Origin: Zizania palustris
Taxonomy: Eukaryota > Streptophyta > Magnoliopsida > Poales > Poaceae
Assembly (NCBI GenBank): GCA_019279435.1
Contig: JAAALK010000081.1
Coordinates: 59,201,318-59,265,317 of the forward strand
Direction: 5' to 3'
DNA length: 64,000 nucleotides
Numbering within the stretch: position 1 is the stretch's first letter; each line of letters opens with the position of its first letter. A model generated the notes under the pieces. The model was not told the DNA's origin, made no database searches, and saw only the letters and a program-made list of their open reading frames with translations. A program made the position numbers and the translations under genes. This document shows positions 22,255 to 34,830 of this stretch, one piece after another.

Positions 22255-25200
22255 TGTAGCGCCCCGATTTATCAAATCGAGACATTATTGAATTTCATAA
22301 GAAAAACAACAATACAAGAGGTTCATCATGCGACAACGTACATACGACAATATCCATGGTACGCAGACCATATTTACTACATCAAAGTTTTAGTAAAAAC
22401 AGTAATAAAATAATTAAAAAGCAGCATGACGAACATCTCCTTCAGGATCTTTCTTCTCGACTGGGTCGCTACTCCAGACCGTCTTCATAATAAGCATCCT
22501 CTGTGGGGTCCAACGGGTGTGAATACAAAAAGTACTCAACAAGCCACCGCAAATGCAAGTAATAATGTAGGATAATAAACAAGGAAGGGTAATGGCTAAC
22601 ATTGCGGAAAAGTACAATTTCAGTTATTGCATTTAGTGTAGTCACATTTTAATCATACGGAAAAGTAAACATGAACGTCAACAACATCAACTAACTCGAG
22701 GAGTACGTTTTACCTCCTCGCACAACAGTCCTTACATGTCAATCCATCATGCACATACATATCCAAAGTAATCTAACTGGGGGATGTCACGCAACCCGCC
22801 CTTGACCGTGGGCTCGGCTTTTCGAAAAGATTTAAGACTCTGATCAGAGATGTACTACTGTACCCACAAGGCACGCACTCATCTCAAACGAGATGACCCA
22901 TACCACGGGAACTCGTGCCAAAACCTCGGCATGAAATGCTCCAAGCGATAACCACCCGCTCTAGGTTTCGCCGGCGTGCCGGGCCGCATCCCGGCTAACG
23001 TCACCCCCCCTTTTGCGCCACATTGGTACAAGTCACCCGCAGGTGCTACTTGACCCATCTCCAAATGGTGGCCTCGGTTTGGAACAATCCATACCTTAGT
23101 TAGGACTTACCCACTAGACTTGTGGTTAGTACGGAAGTGTATTGCAACGGATCCCTCAGACCGGTCCTTATAGTGCCCCGAGTGCTACCGACCAATGCCC
23201 TAGCTTGCACCCGGAACCCACCATGCATTCACTCACAACCACAACTCCAACACCGACATAATTCCATAGATGAGAAACAATGGGGATCATATAGTAGAAC
23301 CATGTACTACGACTCATTTTTATCCTATAGCGAACGTGTCGATACATTGGACACTAGCTAATAACATTTATCATATGGTGACAAGGAGTTTAGGCTAGAG
23401 AGCATGGCTTGGGTTGCACATCAAGGTCGGGGGATCCTAAATAAATATATTGTAAGGGTTCATTTGACTAATGCATATATAACCTATGTGTTTTAGCATT
23501 AGTTTAATCAAACATGGGTTCAATATGCTCAAAAGATTGGTTTGGTGACTTGCCTTGATCAGCGAAAGGCGAGGGAGGGACTTCCGGGAAGTATTCCGGC
23601 TCCTCGGCGACGTCGTAGTCTTTTTGATATAGTAAAGTAAAATAAAATGAACACAATAAACAATATAACATTACATGATAAGCACATAGGTCAAAGTTGG
23701 TTTGATTAAAAATAAAATAAATTCAATTGTTAAGGTTCTGTGATTTATTTCATAAATAAATTTTAAAGGAATTAAAGAGTTGTCCTTTTTAGAAAGGGGT
23801 GTTTAAATGTGATTATTGTCATATTAAGTTCTCAAATAAATTTGAAATGAAAAGTTCATGTTAATTTTAATGGTTTTCAGTACATGGACAGAAAGGAAAT
23901 AAATATAAATTTTTCTGAAGTTTAAATATTTGAATTTATATTTTAACCCTAAAGGCATTTGAATATTCATTTGAATAAACATGAAATGTCCAAAGTAAAC
24001 CTACTGTTTTTATTGCATAAACATGTAGAGAATAATATTATGAATTTTCTGAAATTGGAATGGCAATTTTTAGAGTTCAAATGCGCCAGATATGAATTTT
24101 ACAAGTTTTAAACCTTTTTTGGAATTTATTTTCAAATTTAAACCCTCTCGGGTCCACGGTTAGCCAGGCTCATGGTGAACCCGCGCACTGTGCGTGTGTG
24201 CCGGATCGATCTGGACCGTTGGATCCAGATCCAACGTGCGCAGGCGAGGCGGGGCGCTTAAGTGAAAACGAACGGCCAGGATTAAAACGTGCGAAAGGGT
24301 ACCACGTGGACGCACGAGATCGATCGCGGGTTTTAAATGGAAATGAACGCGCGAGATTAAAATGTAACGCTTTGACCAGATCCGACGGTGCGGATTAGAT
24401 CGCGTACGTGGGCTCATACGCACCATCCGATCGCGATCGCACGGTCGGGATCAGATCCGACACGGCACGGGTACGCGACCCGTGCCGGTCGTCTTCTCCG
24501 GCGACGGCGAGCGGGCCAGCGGCCACGGCAGGCGACGGCGGTCGGGTCTAAGGCCTAAAATGGAAAGAGAGTGCTACAGGGATCATGAGGGTACCCTTGT
24601 GGCGAAGGAAGGTCGACGGAGCGAGGCCGGCGACGAGCGGGGGCGGCGAAGGTGTTCGGGTCCTTGGTGGCGTCGGCGATCCGGCGGGGTTCGATGTCGA
24701 CGAAGGGGTGGCCGGGGTTGGTGTCGTCCTTGCGGTTGCAGCGGTGCGGTCGGCGGGGACGGAGAAGGACTCCGGCAATGGCGAGCGACGGCTGAAGATG
24801 GGGCGGCGGTGGTGCGCTGAAACTTGGGGTGAGGGCGTTCTGTGCGTTCTCGCAACGTGTAAGCGTGGGGGTGAAATGCGGGTGGCCAGGGGGTTTAAAT
24901 AGGGTCACCGGCGGGGGCAGAGGGGGCGCAATTGACGGTGGCCGAGGGTTAACGCGTTTAAACGCCTGCGAGGTTTGGGTGGCATGCAGATTCATCGAAC
25001 CGGGACGCAATCGGGCTGGGTTTAATGGGGGAAACGGTCACCGGAGCACGGGGGTTTGAATGCCGGGCTTAATTCGGGGGAAGGGGGTCGGGAGCGATGG
25101 ATACGAGGCGCATTATTGCGTCGGCCAGCGAGGGGGAGGATTTGGGGGCGGATCTCGCGGAGACGAAGGATCCGACAGGTGAGGGCCACCTGCCAGTGAG

Positions 25201-25639
25201 CGCGAACGAGCGAGGGAGGCAGCTGACGGGTGGGGCCGAGGCGTCGGGCGCGCGCGAGGGGAGGCAGTCGGCGCCGACAGGTGGGTCAGGCTGTCAGCCT
25301 AAGGTGAGCACGGGTGATGGGCTGGGCCGGCCGGGAGAGAGAGAAGGGAGGAGGAGGGCCCAATACTGTTTTAAAATATTTTCTGATTAAAAATAATTGC
25401 AGAAATTGGTTTAAAATAATAGGGCTACTTCCATGCTTGGTAAAAATTTATAAATTCTCAAAAATATATTTTAGCCTTGGGAGTTTATACAAAAATTTTC
25501 AGCTCCTGGTTTGGTCCTTAATTCTATGTTGTAGTTTTAAAAGGGTATAAAAGGATATTAAAGGTATTTTCAGAAATATAAAATCCAGGAAATTGAATTA
25601 AATAATATTTTTATTGTTTTGGAAATTTGGGGTGTTACA
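22255..25639 (-). repeat. 5' LTR of Tek (3385 bp)
   Basis: Partner of 13254-16639, differing in length by 1 bp. The outer terminus reads GGGGTGTTACA, the usual Tekay form, while the other copy has drifted to GGTTGTTACA. Confidence 0.95.
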
Positions 25640-28600
25640 TCCTCATCCCTGCCAAGTTTCTTCAACAACGAGTAAGGCATTAAGTTAACAGTGGTGCCGC
25701 CGTCGACGAGCATCCCGGAAATCGTCTTTCCATCAATGTGACCTCTGACGTAGAGAGGATTTAGATGGCGAGCCGAGTCCTCGGGCTTCTCAAAGATGGC
25801 GTTGCGCGGACCGAGGTTCAATTGAGCTACCTCGGCCTCGTCCTGTGGTAGGGCGAACTCGGCGGGTAGCATGACGATGTTGATGTCCATCACCTGGGGT
25901 GCGGGCCCTTTAGGGATGGGCGAGTAATCGTCGTCGAGCATGTCGTCGTCATCGTCGCTCGGACTAGGATCCGGGTTGGCTATCTCAACCGGCTTCTCCC
26001 TCCGTACCTGTTTTGTAGCTAGCCGAGGGCGGATTTCTTCGAAGATAGCGTCGCGCTCCGCCTCAGCTTCCCTCTCGCGCACTTCCTATGCTCGTAGTCA
26101 TTGTAGTCGTCTCTTCTGTGATTTGGACATGCCTGGAGGTGCCCAAGATGTCTATGGATTGGTGCCGGGTGCTACTGTTTGGCTTCCATTATTTTTGGCC
26201 GAAGTGGTACTGTGCCCCTCGGCCTTGTGTACCCTGTGTTCGGAGGGGGCTTCGCTGTGAACCCCATCAGATGGACAGGCCTCGTTCGGCCGACCGAACC
26301 AGGCTCCGGCGTAGAGCTCGGCCAAAGCATGAGACTTACCTCCGTCATACCTCGGTGACAAAGTCTTGGGATTGGGACTTCCTGAGACCCAACTCTGATG
26401 GTAATGGCTTCGGACTGCCTGACCTCGGCCTCCGCGTGCTCGCACCCTTCGGCTTTGCTCTGCATGGTCCGATTCGGAGGCACCATGGACAGTTTGTGGA
26501 TGATGCCCCCCTCCGCTGCGTCTATTTGCCCCTACCATCCATAATACTCCAAAGGAAAACAAGGCATAGTGTTAGGTTGCGGAGGGTACCCTGTCCTAGA
26601 TACATACGGAGCCCACGGGGTCCCCGCCCAGTCATACGGCGGAGGCATCAGTGGCTCTAGTGGCCTCGCCCACTGTGAGCCGAACCCGTTACCTAAAGGG
26701 GGGTTCGGCAAAGTTAATGGTATCTCGGACCACACCAGCGAAGGGTCCTGCCAGACTAGAGGTACGTTCAGCCAGTGTGGGCCGAAGCCTCCCATCAGAG
26801 AAGTCCAACACGGTGCAGGGTTCGTCCATTGGTGGCCGAAGTTGTTGTATAGGGGGCCCAACCAATGGGGCTCGAAGCCACTGTACGGGGGCTTCGACCA
26901 TTGTGGCTTGAAACCACCGTGCGGAGTATCAGGACACTGTGGCCCGAAGCCTCCGTGCGGAGGGTCCGCCTGCTTCAGTCCGAAGCTACCCTCCGAGAGC
27001 CCCAGACCCTTCGGCTACTTCAGCTTCTTAGTGTGCAGACCTGCTTCCTTGGCCCTTCTTTGATGCTTGTTCAACAGCATGTTATATGTTACCTTCGGCC
27101 TCTTGTGAGCCATAGCCGAAGGGGTATTAATGTTCTGTTTCCACACTCCTACCTCGGGGTTCTTCGGTATGAGCGTGCGAGTGCGTGGCTCTCCAACAAT
27201 TACATCCTTTCCTTTAGCTGACTTGGCCTGTTCTGGCCGAATCAACACCTTCTTTTTGCCGAGGTCGACGACGTTGACGGGAAAAGGATCTTTATCCAGC
27301 TTCATCTTCGGATTATGGTCTATCTTCAATCGTCCTTCTTCTATGGCCGATTGTATCTACTGTCGAAAAACATTGCAGTCATTAGTATTATGTGAATGCG
27401 AATCATGCCACTTACAGTATGGATGCTTCTTTAATTCATCGACAGGTGGAATGACTTAACCCTTGGGTAACCTGAGAAGCTGACTTTTTAAGAGAAAATA
27501 AAATATTTTATCACACTTAGTTATATCAAACGAGTACTTGACCTCACTAAGTCGATTCTTTGTGGTGGATGGTCGTAACTCGGAGCAGGTGACCGATTTA
27601 TTCTTAGCGTTCCACACCCATTAGGCCACGTACATATCGGCCGAATCCTCCTCTTCTGTTTCTTCCTCGTCAGAACGTTCAATGATGTGGATTTCAGCCC
27701 TAGGCTTGCTAAATGTTTTAATAAACTTTTTATCTTTGGTTCGGCCTTCCCGGACCAGAGCCTGCTGTAAAACATGGCTAACTTATAAAAAGTTTTGGTT
27801 ATCTAACCTCTCTTTAATTTCGGAACGCAACCCGTTAAAAGCTAGTTCCGCCAAGTCCCTTTCCGAAATATTAAGGCTAAAACATCGGTTTCTAGTATCC
27901 CTAAAACGCTTGATGTACTCAGAGGCGCTCTCGCTAGATTTCTGCTTAACCGATGTCAAATGTGAAATCCTAATTTTGTCTCACCCGTGTAGAAATAATC
28001 ATGGAATTTCTGCTCTAAATCATCCCACGTCTGGATGGAGTTCGGCGGGAGTGCCAAAAACCAAGTGAAAGCGGTGCCTGACAACGTGCTCTAGTGTAGT
28101 TTTGCTACCCTCGCCATCGAACTTAGTGAACTCAGGGATCCTATAGCCGCGAGGGTAGGGTACTGTGTCAAGATGGTCGGGGTATGGCTTACGGTAAACC
28201 CTAACCCGTCCCTTTGGCACGAAGACGGCACACTCTCTAAATAGTGCGCGGACCCGCTCCTCTATGTCATCTTGGCATGTTGCTTGTGCGCGTCTCTCAT
28301 GTGGGGGCGCGACACGCGGTGGGATGTCGGCGTGTCGGCCATGGGCCTCTTCCCTGCGCGCTATTTGTGTGACGTGTTAGTTCACTCAGTGTTAGTTTGA
28401 CCGTAGGTGTAATGATTGGTCTCGGCCATAAGTGTTGGGGCCAGAGACACGATTGTGCAAGTGCCATCGTTAGTTCTACTGTATACGCGGTTTGCCGGAG
28501 GTGCACTAGCAATAGGAACAGGGGGTACGGCCTCAGTAAAGCCGAACCTCCTGAGAGTCGCCTCTACTTGGGAGCTGACTGTCGAATCTAAACGGTTGGC

Positions 28601-28948
28601 TAGCGAAGCGCTAACGGCTTGATCTACTGATGCGGCTATTTTTTGCTCAATCTCTAAAGAAGATAAACGAGGTGATACAGGTGTTACCTGGACCTGAGCG
28701 AGGTCGGGGGTGATGATGTCACGCTTGATGAAGCCTGCGCGTGTCTTAACGTAGCCCCCAAGCATCATGTCTTGGAGCGCCTTTAACTTTGCCTCAATCT
28801 CTGCTCGGTCTTCTGCGGGGATATCTTCAAGTGTAGGTGTCAAGATGTTGCGGTTGTCGATATCCGCGCATCCTATTGTGTCCATCGGCGGTGTAGACGT
28901 AGTAGTCGATGTAGATGTACCGGTGGCCGATGTAGATGTACTTGTCAT
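25640..28948 (-). pseudogene. gag: gag and 5' half of protease of ArgGyp, degraded
   Basis: The gag start ATG is at 28948, just past the PBS; the N-terminus is Ser/Thr-rich (MTSTSTSAT). Recognisable pieces follow: PEFTKFDGEGS at about 28130 (gag core), a Cys/His segment YCKWHDSHSHNTNDC at about 27420-27375 followed by an in-frame stop near 27357, a Lys-rich block (27329-27015), a Pro/Gly/Trp-rich linker (26861-26532), then protease with VDGGTTVNLMPYSLLKKLG near 25720-25660. The protease is cut at 25640 by Tek and resumes at 13253. Multiple stops and frameshifts between pieces make this a pseudogene. Confidence 0.8.
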
Positions 28949-28961
28949 GTTGGCGTAGCCT

Positions 28962-28979
28962 TCCCCAGCGGAGTCGCCA
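28962..28979 (-). other. Primer-binding site of ArgGyp (tRNA-Arg type)
   Basis: The minus strand reads TGGCGACTCCGCTGGGGA, the complement of a plant tRNA-Arg 3' end as I recall it. It lies 8 nt from the 5' LTR boundary and sets the element's orientation. Ogre/Tat elements commonly use this primer. Confidence 0.85.
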
Positions 28980-28987
28980 AAAAGTGT

Positions 28988-30297
28988 GTTGACACGGAAA
29001 CGTGCCTTAGCACTTTGGTCAGTTTGACGATCCAAAAGTGTGCGGATACTTAGGGACAAGCCTAAGCGTGACGCAACACCGACGTCATGTTCCGACTACC
29101 CTTAGTCGTGATAAGGGGAGTGGAGTCACCAGGCAATCAGATCACACAAAATAATCCAATTAGCTGAAAGAAATATATTTAAATAGAATAGAGTCAGCAA
29201 ACCGGTCGGAGCCTGTCTGCTTCGAAGTCTGATGCGAAGGGGTCACTGAAGGGTACCTTCGGCGTCTGGTGCGAAGTGTCCCGTCGAAGGGAGCTTCGGC
29301 GTTCGGACTGATTCGGACGTGATGATCACCTCCGAACAGCGGGGTTCAGCGTGAGGTCTCTGATGCAGCAAACTACAGAATAATGACGCGAGGGCCGCGC
29401 GCGAGCGTAACTTCGTCCAGTGTGGAGTGCTATCGTGGTGAAGCCTGTTGCGACGAAGTGTGCTGGTGAAGCCTGTTGCTGGAGCCTACAGTCCCGCCGA
29501 AGGGTGTCCTGGCGAACTCTAAAACCGATCTCTCAGCTCCGGACACCTCCGACGAAGTAGCTCCGAACGAGGGAACCTGCAACAAAGATAATTCGAAGTA
29601 CCAATTCGACCTGAGGACCGAATTTTGCTAAGTGTTGCGCTAGTAGCGAAGGTAGCAATCTGTTACGCAGATCAGCGGATACTTCACAGGCGAAGTAACA
29701 AGGCGATAGCAATCTATTACATAGATTAACGGATAATTCACAAGCGAAGTAACAAGGCGATAGCAATCTATTACGTAGATTAACGGATACTTCACAAGCG
29801 AAGTAACAAGGGTTACCACTGTAACAGTAGTGGCCGGTGGAGGGCTTCCAGGCAAACCCACGAAGAGGTACAGGAAAATAAAGGTAAAGTAAATACGATC
29901 AAAGCTAGGGCTTTGGTTTGGTTTGAGTGGGGGGGGGCTTCTACGCTGGCCTCGCCTCTCTACTTATAGGGGCCTAATTTTCGATCTAATCTGCTATTAA
30001 CCCGGCCAGATGGAGATAAAAACTGATCTAGAGTCGCATACAATTCCATCTCTGCTGAAGTGGGCTTCGGCCAGGCCCGTCGAGGCCTTCTCCTCAAGCC
30101 GAAGCTTCGGTGGCGTGGGCCTCCGAAGGCTTCCCGGCCGAAGCCCATGGGCTGGTTAGAGGCTTTCGGAGCCCATAGCTCAATGGACTTCGGCCCTGTA
30201 GGGCTCGGACGGACCCTAGACATGTGTATTTTTGTCCCAAATCACCAAAATTGATATTTTGACAATCTAGCCATTAATGCCATTTTTGCTATCAACA
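28988..30297 (-). repeat. 5' LTR of ArgGyp (1310 bp)
   Basis: Partner of 10991-12331, with the same three tandem units at about 29706-29815. It differs from its partner by many substitutions and some indels; one is a run of about 26 bp present at 11311-11337 and absent here. Confidence 0.92.
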
Positions 30298-30704
30298 GCG
30301 CTGAAAACATATGCTGCTGGATGGTGAATAGCCCTGCCAAAAAGACTGTAGCGCATCCGGCAATAATCACTAATTGCTATTCATCGGCTAGAACTCAAAG
30401 CTAAGAGGATTTTTCTGGTTTTGATTCAAAAAATGCTGAGAAAATTTTTGTTCTTCCTTCTACCAAGTAATCTCTCAAGAAACACTTCCATAATCAGAGA
30501 AAAACCTGATGAACACTTGATGAAACATTTCATAAAACATGTAGAGTACTATACTGAAAACATAGACAACTATTCCAGAATACATTTCAGCACTGTGGTG
30601 CCTACTATGATCAGCAAAATAATTCAGAAGAAATCACATAAACATGTTGAAACTTTCGAAAATGGAATATTCAAATCATGCACAACAAAAGATGTATAGA
30701 CATC

Positions 30705-31198
30705 TGTTGGGGGAAAATATCCCATCCTCGGGGTTATTGCCGCAATCGCATAAAAGCAGATAGTGGATTCGAAGGTTTCCAGACGTCCATCTTCGAAGAT
30801 ACCCTGAGTCAAGTTCGAAGTACGAAGATAGACATTGGTTCGAAGTACATCTTCGAACTAAGGCTTTTCAAGATCTTTATTGCCAGCTAAGATGGAAGAT
30901 TTATCTTTTATATTATTAGATTAGTCTTTTACCATTTTAGCCCTATCAAGGGTACCGAATAGTTTCCACTATGTCGGTTGTAACAGAGGGGTAAATAGGT
31001 CTTTTCCTTAATATTTGGGCCTATAAATACCCCAATTTCATCCTGTAAGAGGGACCGAATACAAGTTATTCAATACACACATTCGAACCATTCTAAGTTA
31101 TTATCCTTTCGGAGGCTTAGAACAGTTCACTTCGCAAACACTCCGTTTGTTAGTTTCTAATCTACAGAAACCTGTTAGCATAATCTTTTACGCCAACA
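30705..31198 (+). repeat. 5' LTR of Tat-2 (494 bp)
   Basis: TGTTGGGGGAAAATATC...TTACGCCAACA, with TTCGAA palindromes in U3. Partner of 49742-50236. Confidence 0.95.
31022..31029 (+). promoter_or_regulatory. TATA box of the Tat-2 5' LTR
   Basis: TATAAATA in CCTATAAATACCCC; transcription should begin about 30 bp downstream, inside the LTR. Confidence 0.7.
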
Positions 31199-31200
31199 GT

Positions 31201-31218
31201 TGGCGCCGTCCGTGGGGA
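31201..31218 (+). other. Primer-binding site of Tat-2
   Basis: TGGCGCCGTCCGTGGGGA, 2 nt after the LTR, identical to the PBS of Tat-1 and TatN. Confidence 0.88.
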
Positions 31219-33384
31219 ACTTAGTCCGAAAAACTTCGTTCTCTACCAACTTCTTACATCATGCCTCCTAAGCGGAGCGCACCTCGTAACCCTGTTCGGA
31301 GGTCCTCTCGGATCTCCGGAGAAACTCCATCCGACACGGTTGAGGTCGGAGGGCCTTCGACATTCCCTCCTTCTCAAACTCCGGAAGGAGTGTCCATCCC
31401 GCGATCATACGGAGTTCCTCCGCCAACTCCTTCCATACTTCGACCAACCGGAGTCCCTCTTCCACCTTCCATCCCACTTCGAACTGATCCTACTAGCTCT
31501 CAAGACCCGGATGATCCTTCCGGAGGAGATGAAGACAATTTTGGAGATATGGCCACTCAAATGGCCAGCCTCCAAGCTGAAGTAGCAAGATGGCGGCAAG
31601 AAGCCGCGAACAGGCTTCGCTCTCAAGCCATCCCAGCTATCCCAGAAGTGCCCGAAGATGACGAACTCGTTTATCCCGAAGCCCTGGAGAACGCCTCCTT
31701 CGATAATGAATCTCCGTTGCATCCTGAGCTGCAGAAAGTTCGCTTTGATCCGAAGTTTAAGACTTCGAAGCTCTGTAAGTATGCTGGAGATGAAGATCCT
31801 AGAGAGTTTGTTCGTTCTTATGCCCTAGCAATTGAAGATAGCGGAGGAGTTCGAGACACCATGGCAAAGTGCTTCCCCTTAGCTCTTCGAGGAGTGGCAT
31901 TAAGGTGGTTCTGGTCCTTGAAGCCAGGATCAATTAATTCACGGGGGCAGCTGAAGAAGAAGTTTGTAAGCAATTTTCAAGGCACCTTCGTGCCTCCCAT
32001 GTCAACAGGAAGCCTTTTCCAGGTGAAACAACTCCCCGGAGAGACATTGAGGCAATATTTCAAGCGCTTCGCTCATACGAAGTCACAGATCCGGGGGTTG
32101 TCTGCATCTTCGGTAGTTGATGCAGATCGAGAAGGCGTCACTCATCAAGGCCTCCTGGATAAGCTTCATCGGAAAAGCATCTCCTCGGTCTCTCAGTTGA
32201 TGTCATACTTCGAGGAGTATGCGAGGTCAGAAGAAGGTTGGCTTCGAAGAACTGCAGCTACTTCATCCATATTGCAAGAAGTTAAAGTAGAAGTAAAAAC
32301 TTCGGCACAGCCGCAAGAACCAGTCTTCGAAGTTCAACATGATCGGAGAAGAGGGCAAAAGCACCCTCGTTCTGAAGTCTTGAATATTGCACCCCCACAG
32401 AAGTTTATACAGAGAGCTCCATAGTCTTCGGGGAACAAGGCCAGCGGCTGGAGGCCGCCAGGGAAAATGGCTGGCAAAGGCCAGACCCTTTTCTGCTGCA
32501 TCTATGGTGAAAATCGAAGCCATGCAACTGATACTTGCAAGGCTATACTTACTCTAAGAGGAGAGTATCTAGAAAGAACTTCGGGTCGAGGTACTACCGA
32601 CCGAGTTCCAGCTGCAGCGCGCCCAGAGCCGGTTCAGGCTGTGGCGCGGATAGAAAACTTTGATGCCGCAAGACACCCTCCAATGGCCAATGTTATGCCA
32701 CCTTCGAAGCAAGAGGAAGGGAAAGACCGAGGGAAAAGAGTAGTCCTCCCCATCTCTAGAGGAGGTACCCTCGGAAGTATGTCAAAGAGACAGCGAAGAG
32801 ACTACGTCAGGGAAGTAGGCCATATTGGGACTTCGTCGTCTGCAGCTGCAATGCCGGAGTGGTCTCATGTACCGATATCCTTTTCTGCGGAGGATGCTGT
32901 TGGAACAATTGCGTTAGTTCCAGCAGGTTTTCCTGTGATGGTGTATGATGTGAGGAATGAACCTCGATGGGTTCTCTCAGAGGGAGAAGGGGTTTATACT
33001 GGTTCGGGCCTCCCCTAGGGGATAATAGCCCTACGTCCAGTTTGTGGTGGATTTGGCATGGAATGCCTTAGAGTGGAGAAGAGAACTACAGGGTCTCAGG
33101 GCCCCTTCGGGTGTGTCCCGCTACAAGGGCTTGGCCCTGCTTTTATAGGCACGCAGGCCAGAGGAAAAGACTGGGATGCCCCTCTATGAGCCCTTGGCTC
33201 ATAGGGGCAGAGAGGGGAAAAAAGGAGCTAGCTACGGTACAAAAGGTGCCGGGCAACTTTACAGCTTTACTAACTTGTCAGACTGCGCCAGGCTTTGACC
33301 AGCTAAAAGTTATGCCGAAGGCAGAGGCTGGGGGAAAGGCTCCGGAGTGCACCCCAGAGGGGAGCTTCGAAGCATGCTCCGGAG

Positions 33385-34172
33385 GGTGGCCTCCGGGCTC
33401 GGCTCCCGGAGGGTGGCCTCTGGTCTTGACTCCCGGAGGGTGGCCTCCGGACTCGGCTCCGGAGGGTGGCCTCCGGACTTGACTCCCGGAGGGTGGCCTC
33501 CGGACTTGACTCCCGGAGGATGGCCTCCGGACTCGGCTCTGGAGGGTGGCCTCCGGACTTCTGCGCCCGGAGGGTGGCCTCCGGGCTTGGCTCCGGAGGG
33601 TGGCCTCCGGGCTTGGCTCCGGAGGGTGGCCTCCGGACTTCTGCGCCCGGAGGGTGGCCTCCGGGCTTGGCTCCGGAGGGTGGCCTCTGGTCTTGACTCC
33701 CGGAGGGTGGCCTCCGGGCTTGGCTCTCGGAGGGTGGCCTCCGGACTTGGCTCCGGAGGGTGGCCTCCGGACTTGACTCTCGGAGGGTGGCCTCCGGACT
33801 TGACTCCCGGAGGATGGCCTCCGGACTCGGCTCCGGAGGGTGGCCTCCGGACTTCTGCGCCCGGAGGGTGGCCTCCGGGCTTGGCTCCGGAGGGTGGCCT
33901 CCGGGCTTGGCTCCGGACGGTGGCCTCCGGACTTCTGCGCCCGGAGGGTGGCCTCCGGGCTTGGCTCCGGAGGGTGGCCTCTGGTCTTGACTCCCGGAGG
34001 GTGGCCTCCGGGCTTGGCTCTCGGAGGGTGGCCTCCGGACTTGGCTCCGGAGGGTGGCCTCCGGGCTTGGCTCCGGAGGGTGGCCTCCGGACTTCTGCGC
34101 CCGGAGGGTGGCCTCCGGGCTTGGCTCCGGAGGGTGGCCTCCGGACTTCTGCGCCCGGAGGGTGGCCTCCGG
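33385..34172 (+). repeat. Tandem stem-loop array in the LTR, 30 units
   Basis: Units of 26-29 bp share the core CCGGAGGgtggCCTCCGG, a perfect 7-8 bp inverted repeat around a 4-nt loop. Spacer types alternate (GCTTGGCT, ACTTGACTC, ACTTCTGCGC). I counted 30 cores here and 29 in the other LTR. Long ORFs through the array on both strands follow from its composition and are not counted as genes. Confidence 0.92.
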
Positions 34173-34275
34173 CGCCTCGCGCCAGGGCCCGGACTGGGGG
34201 CTCCGAGCCGGACCCCCTGGTCTGAGGGCTCCGAAGCTACGGACCCCGAAAGGCACCTTGGGACCTGGAAACAAT

Positions 34276-34283
34276 ACTTATAG
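34276..34283 (-). promoter_or_regulatory. TATA-like box of the TatN LTR
   Basis: On the minus strand CTCTATAAGTATTG lies just upstream of the hairpin array; the same motif is at about 40863-40870 in the 5' LTR. If used, transcripts would carry the whole stem-loop array in their leader. Confidence 0.55.
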
Positions 34284-34379
34284 AGAAAACAGGCTCCAAC
34301 AGTACCTGGCTCTGGGCCGGAGGATGTCGGAGGCTGACGTCATTTGGCCCCTGTTTAAGGGAAGTATATTTCCCCAACA

Positions 34380-34390
34380 GTAGCCCCTCG
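34380..34390 (-). other. Polypurine tract of TatN
   Basis: The minus strand reads CGAGGGGCTAC directly before TGTTGGGG. Tat-2 has the same 11 bases before its 3' LTR (49731-49741). Confidence 0.75.
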
Positions 34391-34830
34391 CGTGTAGGCC
34401 TTCGGGACGAAGGGGTGCACGCGCCCTTAGGACAAATGACCTGAAAACATGACTTCAGAGGAAACATACCTTCGGAGCCTGGACCGAAGGTGACCTCGAT
34501 ACCTGGGGGTAATAAATGCTCGTGCCAGAGCGGCCTCGGGGAGCCCGAATGGCTCCGCAACGGTCAGAAAAGTTACCGTTACCTTGCTTGGGCTTGATTC
34601 GCTTTCGCCGGAGGCCCATCTGGCGGCGGGCTCGGCCCATGACGGTTGGAATTCTTACCGTGCCTATAAATATGGACTTACCGCGTGCAGCCCCGGCACA
34701 CTTTTCATTCACTTCTTTCTTACCGCCTTACCACCTTCGCTCTCCTCTTCCTCCTAGCCTCGCAGAGCGACCCTCGCTAGCTTCTAGCCCTTCACCGTCC
34801 TTTAGTCCTTCGTGCCGAAGTCTGATCAGA

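Larger units (their letters stand above)
13254..25639 (-). mobile_element. Tek: Tekay/Del-like chromovirus, full-length, with stops
   Basis: LTRs are at 13254-16639 and 22255-25639, with duplication TCCTC on both sides. On the minus strand: 5' LTR, a tRNA-iMet PBS (22239-22251), an extra ORF (22116-21337), gag-pol (21150-16687) ending in a chromodomain, a PPT (16640-16655), 3' LTR. The 3.4-kb LTRs starting TGTAACAACCC or TGTAACACCCC, and the C-terminal chromodomain, fit the Tekay/Del lineage. A hand count over the first 650 bp gives about 2% LTR divergence, mostly transitions. Confidence 0.93.
10991..30297 (-). mobile_element. ArgGyp: decayed gypsy element, tRNA-Arg-type PBS, split by Tek
   Basis: LTRs at 10991-12331 and 28988-30297 are flanked by a perfect GCGCT duplication (10986-10990 and 30298-30302). 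Internal order on the minus strand: PBS 28962-28979, gag from 28948, protease at 26082-25640 continuing at 13253 after the Tek insertion, then only the integrase tail at about 12760-12385. RT, RNase H and the integrase core are missing. The PBS, gag and protease resemble Tat/Ogre-type elements. LTR divergence is visibly higher than in Tek or Tat-2, as expected for an older host element. Confidence 0.88.
32898..34379 (-). repeat. 3' LTR of TatN (1482 bp)
   Basis: In plus-strand view it runs from TGTTGGAACAATTGCG to TTTCCCCAACA. It exceeds its partner (39511-40966) by 26 bp, exactly one array unit. Confidence 0.93.

Noticed and set aside
33303..34274. A 323-aa minus-strand ORF and several plus-strand ORFs in the LTR array
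   Set aside because: The GC-rich tandem units lack stops in most frames on both strands, and the same happens in the other LTR (39916-40870). The proteins are pure repeat translations.
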